The notes beneath the pieces were generated by a model. The model worked only from the letters and a program-made list of their open reading frames with translations, made no database searches and was not told the DNA's origin. A DNA stretch of 55,295 nucleotides from an uncultured Desulfovibrionaceae bacterium (lineage in GTDB: Bacteria > Desulfobacterota > Desulfovibrionia > Desulfovibrionales > Desulfovibrionaceae): contig CALUUT010000004.1 in NCBI GenBank assembly GCA_944324045.1, positions 1-55,295 on the forward strand. The letters run 5' to 3'. The position numbers and the translations under genes were made by a program. This document shows, in pieces, positions 52,353-55,295 of this stretch; the stretch's first letter is position 1; the number at the start of each line of letters is the position of its first letter.

Positions 52353-53417
52353 ATGAAAGCGTATGTGCTGAAAGCAAAAGGAAACGCTGTTTTTGAGGAT
52401 ATCCCCATTCCGCATATCGAACCTCGCGACGCGCTTGTCAGAACAACGGCCATGGCCGTTTGCACAACGGATATTCACCTGATAGAGACCGCGGCGTGGC
52501 CCAGGGCCATTGGCAAGGTCATCGGGCATGAGTCCGTCGGCATTGTGGAAAAAGTCGGCTCAGAGGTCAAAGATTTCAAGCCCGGCGATCGCGTCGTCCT
52601 TCCCAGCGCGGGCACAGACTGGCATACGCCGCACGCCCAGCGCGGCGAGGCCAAATACTATCAAAACAACAACCCCTATTTTTCCGACGACCCCACAGTA
52701 AACGGCAATTTTTCCGAATACATGCGGGTCATTGACGCGGACATGCGCCTTGCGCATATCCCTGATGCGGTGACCGACATTCAGGCGGTCATGGTCCCTG
52801 ATATGATGGCGACCGGTTTTACGGGCATCGAACGGATGCATGTCCAGTTCGGCGACACAGTCCTCATTCTCGGCATCGGTCCTGTAGGGCTTATGGGAGT
52901 CGCGGCCGCCGCCCTGCGCGGCGCCGGACGCATCATCGCCGTGGGCTCGCGCCCCAAAGCCATGGCCTTGGCAAAGCACTATGGAGCCACTGATATCATA
53001 AACTACAAAAACGGCGATATCCTCTCCCAGGTCATGGATATGACAGGCGGAAAACCTGTGGACAGCGTACTGGCGGCAAGCGGCGGCACGGCAAGCGCGG
53101 TCCTCACCACCGCCATGCGGGCCGTCAAGTTCGGCGGCCATGTATCCTGCGTTTCCCTCTTCTTTGACGAGGACGCCGTCTCCATCCCCCTTGATGTTTG
53201 GTGCAACGGCGGCATGGAAAAATTTCTGACCGGCGTTCTCTGTCAGGACGGAAGAGATTTTTTTGAGCGCCTGCTTGCTCTTGTCGCTTACGGACGGCTG
53301 GATACCTCGCCGCTTGTCAGCCCCATCCTGCATGGCTGGAACAGTCTGGAGAAAGGTATGGCCCTGATGCGCGACCGGGCTCCAAACGTCATCAAACCGG
53401 TTATCGTCATCGACTAG
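52353..53417 (+). CDS. Zinc-dependent (secondary) alcohol dehydrogenase
   Basis: A 354-residue medium-chain dehydrogenase. Catalytic zinc ligands as in NADP-dependent secondary alcohol dehydrogenases: Cys in AVCTTDIHL (about 37), His-Glu in GHESVG (about 59-60) and Asp in VPDMMATGF (about 150). The Rossmann motif LILGIGPVGLMGVAAAALRG (about 171-190) is followed by GSRPK, where NADP-type enzymes have such a pair. The four-Cys structural zinc lobe is absent. The start at 52353 has AAGGAA seven bases upstream. Acts with the aldo/keto reductase on small aldehydes or ketones by inference. Confidence 0.9.
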   Translation: MKAYVLKAKGNAVFEDIPIPHIEPRDALVRTTAMAVCTTDIHLIETAAWPRAIGKVIGHESVGIVEKVGSEVKDFKPGDRVVLPSAGTDWHTPHAQRGEAKYYQNNNPYFSDDPTVNGNFSEYMRVIDADMRLAHIPDAVTDIQAVMVPDMMATGFTGIERMHVQFGDTVLILGIGPVGLMGVAAAALRGAGRIIAVGSRPKAMALAKHYGATDIINYKNGDILSQVMDMTGGKPVDSVLAASGGTASAVLTTAMRAVKFGGHVSCVSLFFDEDAVSIPLDVWCNGGMEKFLTGVLCQDGRDFFERLLALVAYGRLDTSPLVSPILHGWNSLEKGMALMRDRAPNVIKPVIVID

Positions 53418-53422
53418 AAACC

Positions 53423-53510
53423 TGCAATAAGGCGGCAAAGCCCTTCAGGCGGGGTGGGGTTATATGGCCTTTTGGCCTTTCGGCCGCAAACTACAGGGGA
53501 AGATAGATGA
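53423..53510 (+). repeat. Structured repeat, copy C
   Basis: A shorter copy (88 bp) beginning ctgcaataaggcggcaaagccc, directly after the dehydrogenase stop. It has ggcc-TTTT-ggcc and ggcctttcggcc hairpins and ends ggggaagatagatga, of which the ATG at 53507 is also the first possible start of the hydrolase gene. The first GC-rich hairpin present in A and B is missing. Confidence 0.65.
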
Positions 53511-54583
53511 ATACACGCCTTGCCCATGCGCAAAGCATGCGCCGCAAACCACATATGTCGCGCCGTCAAACGCGACGCGCCATGTCCGGACTTATGATAC
53601 TGCTGCGGATGCTCGCCTTCTGCCTTGCCCTGTCCGCTCCATTCAGCCCGGCGCAGGCCCAAAAAAACGCAACGGAAACAGCAATGACCCATCTTACAAT
53701 AGAAAACAGCGTCCACGACATGATAACCCATCCCGCCTTTGCGGCGTATGGCGCGCTTTTGCTGCCGCGCCCCGAGGATGCAAAAAGCGCGTTGCAACTG
53801 CGCGACGTGGGGCGTCTTATGCCATGGCACGGGCATGTCCAGCCAAAAGCAATCGTGGCGGCGTTGAACTATATGATTGATGAAACCGCCCGGGGACAAC
53901 GCGTATTATACCCTTTCTATCCGGATGGAGCAAAGAAAGAACAAACCGGCCTTTTCTTTTTCCGGGGAAAATCCGGCGCGCCCTTTGCTTTGATCTGTCC
54001 CGGGGGCGGCTTTGTCTATGTCGGCGCCCTGCATGAAGGGTTTCCGCCGGCCATGGTTCTGCGCGCAAAGGGATATAACGCTTTTGTGCTCCAATATCGC
54101 GCAGGCGGCGAAGACAGAGCCTGCGCGGACATGGCGCGCGCCCTGTCATGGATATTCGCGCATGCCCATGAACTGGCGGTCGATACGCGCGGATATTCCG
54201 TATGGGGCGGCTCAGCCGGCGCCCGCATGGCCGCAAACCTTGGCTCATACGGAGCGAAAGCCTTCGGCGGAGACGATCTCCCCCGTCCATCCGCCGTCAT
54301 CATGGCCTACACAGGACACAGGCGTTTCACCCGAAACGATCCGCCCACCTTTGCCGTGGTCAGTGCCGACGACCCCATTGCGCCGGCTTCCGTAATGGAA
54401 CGCCGCATACAAGCCATGCGGCAGGCCGGCATAACCGCAAAGATTCACATCTACCGCCATGCCGGTCATGGATTCGGCACAGGCGAAGGCACGGACGCCG
54501 CAGGCTGGATGAACGACGCCATAGCATTTTGGGAAGAGCAGAGGAAAGAACATGGCAATCCGCCGCCGGCTTTAAGCCGCTGA
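53507..54583 (+). CDS. Secreted alpha/beta-hydrolase (esterase-like)
   Basis: A protein of up to 358 residues. If started at the ATG supplied by repeat C it has a basic N-terminal extension before a hydrophobic signal segment (MILLRMLAFCLALSAPFSPA, cleavage near AQAQ at residue 51). The mature enzyme has the HSL/BD-FAE-type oxyanion glycines CPGGGFVYVG (about 165-174), the nucleophile elbow GGSAGARMAANLG (Ser about 229), the acid in SADDPIAP and His in RHAGHGFGTG. It probably hydrolyses esters in the periplasm. A later ATG (53555 or 53582) could be the true start. Last gene of the redox cluster; its own role there is unclear. Confidence 0.82.
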   Translation: MNTRLAHAQSMRRKPHMSRRQTRRAMSGLMILLRMLAFCLALSAPFSPAQAQKNATETAMTHLTIENSVHDMITHPAFAAYGALLLPRPEDAKSALQLRDVGRLMPWHGHVQPKAIVAALNYMIDETARGQRVLYPFYPDGAKKEQTGLFFFRGKSGAPFALICPGGGFVYVGALHEGFPPAMVLRAKGYNAFVLQYRAGGEDRACADMARALSWIFAHAHELAVDTRGYSVWGGSAGARMAANLGSYGAKAFGGDDLPRPSAVIMAYTGHRRFTRNDPPTFAVVSADDPIAPASVMERRIQAMRQAGITAKIHIYRHAGHGFGTGEGTDAAGWMNDAIAFWEEQRKEHGNPPPALSR

Positions 54584-54599
54584 TACGTAAAGGCCGCGC

Positions 54600-54827
54600 A
54601 TGGCGAACAAAAAACATGAACAGGCGATCATGGAGATTGCCCGGCTCAAGGACATTCTGCCGATGGATGCCGCGCATAATTTCCATTATGTGAAGTATAC
54701 CGGCCCTGACGGCGTTCCGGTCAGGCTGTGCCATCTGACGGCGTTCGGCCTTGCCATGCTCGATGTGGGCAAACACCGGTCCGCGCTGTTGTGGAAAGCG
54801 GGGAAACTGACGTGCGGGCGGCCTTGA
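54600..54827 (+). CDS. Short hypothetical protein
   Basis: 75 residues: MANKKHEQAIMEIARLKDIL at the start, then HNFHYVKYTGPDGVPVRLCH and a basic C-terminus. AAAGG lies seven bases before the ATG, and the gene follows the hydrolase by 16 bases, so co-transcription is plausible. No family or motif recognised. Confidence 0.4.
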   Translation: MANKKHEQAIMEIARLKDILPMDAAHNFHYVKYTGPDGVPVRLCHLTAFGLAMLDVGKHRSALLWKAGKLTCGRP

Positions 54828-54852
54828 CTTTTGGCATGCGCGTGATTATCAA
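54824..54852 (+). promoter_or_regulatory. Promoter for antisense RNA candidate
   Basis: TTGACT (54824-54829) and TATCAA (54847-54852) have a 17-base spacer. Transcription from about 54859 would run to the terminator at 55126-55165 and cover the 54975-55058 peptide gene in antisense. Confidence 0.55.
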
Positions 54853-54936
54853 TGAAAAAAGAGGACGGCGTAAAGCGCTGGCAACGCCCGCCGTCCGTGG
54901 GCCAGTTCCCCAGATTAAAGATAATCCAAGTTTCCA

Positions 54937-54970
54937 GCCCCTGTGAGAGGGTGGCAGCTCTCACAGGGGC
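54937..54970. terminator. Hairpin after the small peptide gene
   Basis: gcccctgtgagag (54937-54949) and ctctcacaggggc (54958-54970) form a perfect 13-bp stem with an 8-base loop, four bases after the minus-strand peptide stop. There is no T-run; it may end or protect the transcript. Confidence 0.6.
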
Positions 54971-54974
54971 AAGC

Positions 54975-55058
54975 TTATTTCATCAAACGACGAACAATAA
55001 GCGCAACCACTACGCCAGCCACGACCTGCGCGGCAACGTCTGTGAGGAACCGCCACAT
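54975..55058 (-). CDS. 27-residue hydrophobic membrane peptide
   Basis: Reads MWRFLTDVAAQVVAG then VVVALIVRRLMK: one short transmembrane helix with a positively charged end. A strong Shine-Dalgarno (GGAGGT, 55066-55071) lies seven bases upstream of ATG 55058. Size and shape fit type I toxins of the Fst/Ldr sort, though no family identity is claimed. It is covered by an antisense transcription unit. Confidence 0.55.
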   Translation of the reverse strand: MWRFLTDVAAQVVAGVVVALIVRRLMK

Positions 55059-55125
55059 AGGCGCAACCTCCTTCAGGGGAAGCTGGCCCATGCGGCGTGA
55101 GATACCAAAAAAGCGTTTCTCATTC

Positions 55126-55165
55126 AAGGCCGGAAGGGTTTGCCCCTGTCCGGCCTTTTCTTTCC
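55126..55165 (+). terminator. Plus-strand terminator
   Basis: aaggccgg (55126-55133) pairs with ccggcctt (55150-55157), followed by TTCTTTCCTTTTCC. It points along the plus strand although the nearest plus-strand gene ends 300 bases earlier, which suggests a non-coding transcript. Confidence 0.75.
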
Positions 55166-55295
55166 TTTTCCCTATGCGATTGTCAAAGAGCGCGCGCGTC
55201 ATGAAAGCGCGGCGGCGTTTTTTGCCGCGTACGGCGCGGGCGCTCCCGGGACGTTCATCCGTCCCTGCGCCGCCTTGCCGCTTCGGCCGCCGTCC

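Larger units (their letters stand above)
54859..55165 (+). ncRNA. Candidate antisense RNA (type I antitoxin-like)
   Basis: Inferred from a promoter at 54824-54852 and a terminator at 55126-55165. The interval has no convincing plus-strand gene but contains stable hairpins, ggacggcg/cgccgtcc (54863-54896) and a perfect 13-bp stem (54937-54970). It is fully complementary to the small membrane-peptide gene on the minus strand. Confidence 0.4.

Noticed and set aside
1..55295. CRISPR arrays, tRNA and rRNA genes
   Set aside because: No regularly spaced short repeats, no tRNA cloverleaf or T-arm consensus and no rRNA segments were seen on either strand.

Overview
This window looks like one contig of a Desulfovibrionaceae-type bacterium (sulfate- or sulfite-reducing Desulfobacterota). 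The guess rests on gene content and order, not on a database search: a fused CobA-HemD protein, AMMECR1 and DUF116 proteins, an rpmE-DUF1385-prfA-prmC cluster, a def-fmt-DUF116-rsmB operon, anaerobic-type cobalamin genes, KdsB (so an LPS outer membrane), DUF748/AsmA and DUF1992. GC is fairly high. Bases 1-19 match the end of the Illumina TruSeq adapter, so the left edge is a contig end carrying adapter.

Layout: 145-2067 is a decayed integrative element: a tandem-HTH LuxR-like gene (frameshifted), an excisionase/AlpA-like gene, and a convergent tyrosine integrase (frameshifted). 2231-18075 is mostly core genome: DUF805, AMMECR1, purN, cobA-hemD, valS, kdsB, a TPR protein, an MscS channel, two cobalamin genes and two unfamiliar proteins, one with a very cysteine-rich head. 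17161-20962 is the ribosome/translation-termination cluster, interrupted between prfA and prmC by about 340 bases that hold a structured repeat and a terminator. 21085-31884 has tlyA, a ZraP/Spy-like periplasmic protein, a receiver-TPR protein with a PAS-GAF-GGDEF protein, aspartate aminotransferase, pgi, and a histidine kinase/sigma-54 activator pair. 31899-39163 (minus strand) has def-fmt-DUF116-rsmB, asnS and glnA. 39426-48010 has a hypothetical protein, a marR-emrA-emrB efflux operon, a large DUF748 protein and DUF1992. 48518-54827 is accessory: an orphan CesT-like type III secretion chaperone, a LysR regulator divergent from a flavodoxin, aldo/keto reductase, alcohol dehydrogenase and secreted alpha/beta hydrolase. 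The last 500 bases hold a 27-residue membrane peptide with an apparent full-length antisense transcription unit.

The most unusual content is non-coding. (1) Two 327-329 bp IS200/IS605-type relics (35843-36169 and 48068-48396) keep both ends, a tnpB 3' remnant and hairpins whose paired bases have changed together between copies, as expected for a structured RNA of the TnpB-guide class. (2) A separate family of about 90-170 bp repeats (18264-18433, 40521-40676, 53423-53510, perhaps a divergent one before 52353) has covarying hairpins and always ends in a Shine-Dalgarno plus ATGA. (3) The peptide/antisense locus at 54824-55165 looks like a type I toxin-antitoxin system.

No tRNA, rRNA, CRISPR array or known riboswitch was recognised. 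All assignments are from reading motifs in the sequence; no searches were run.
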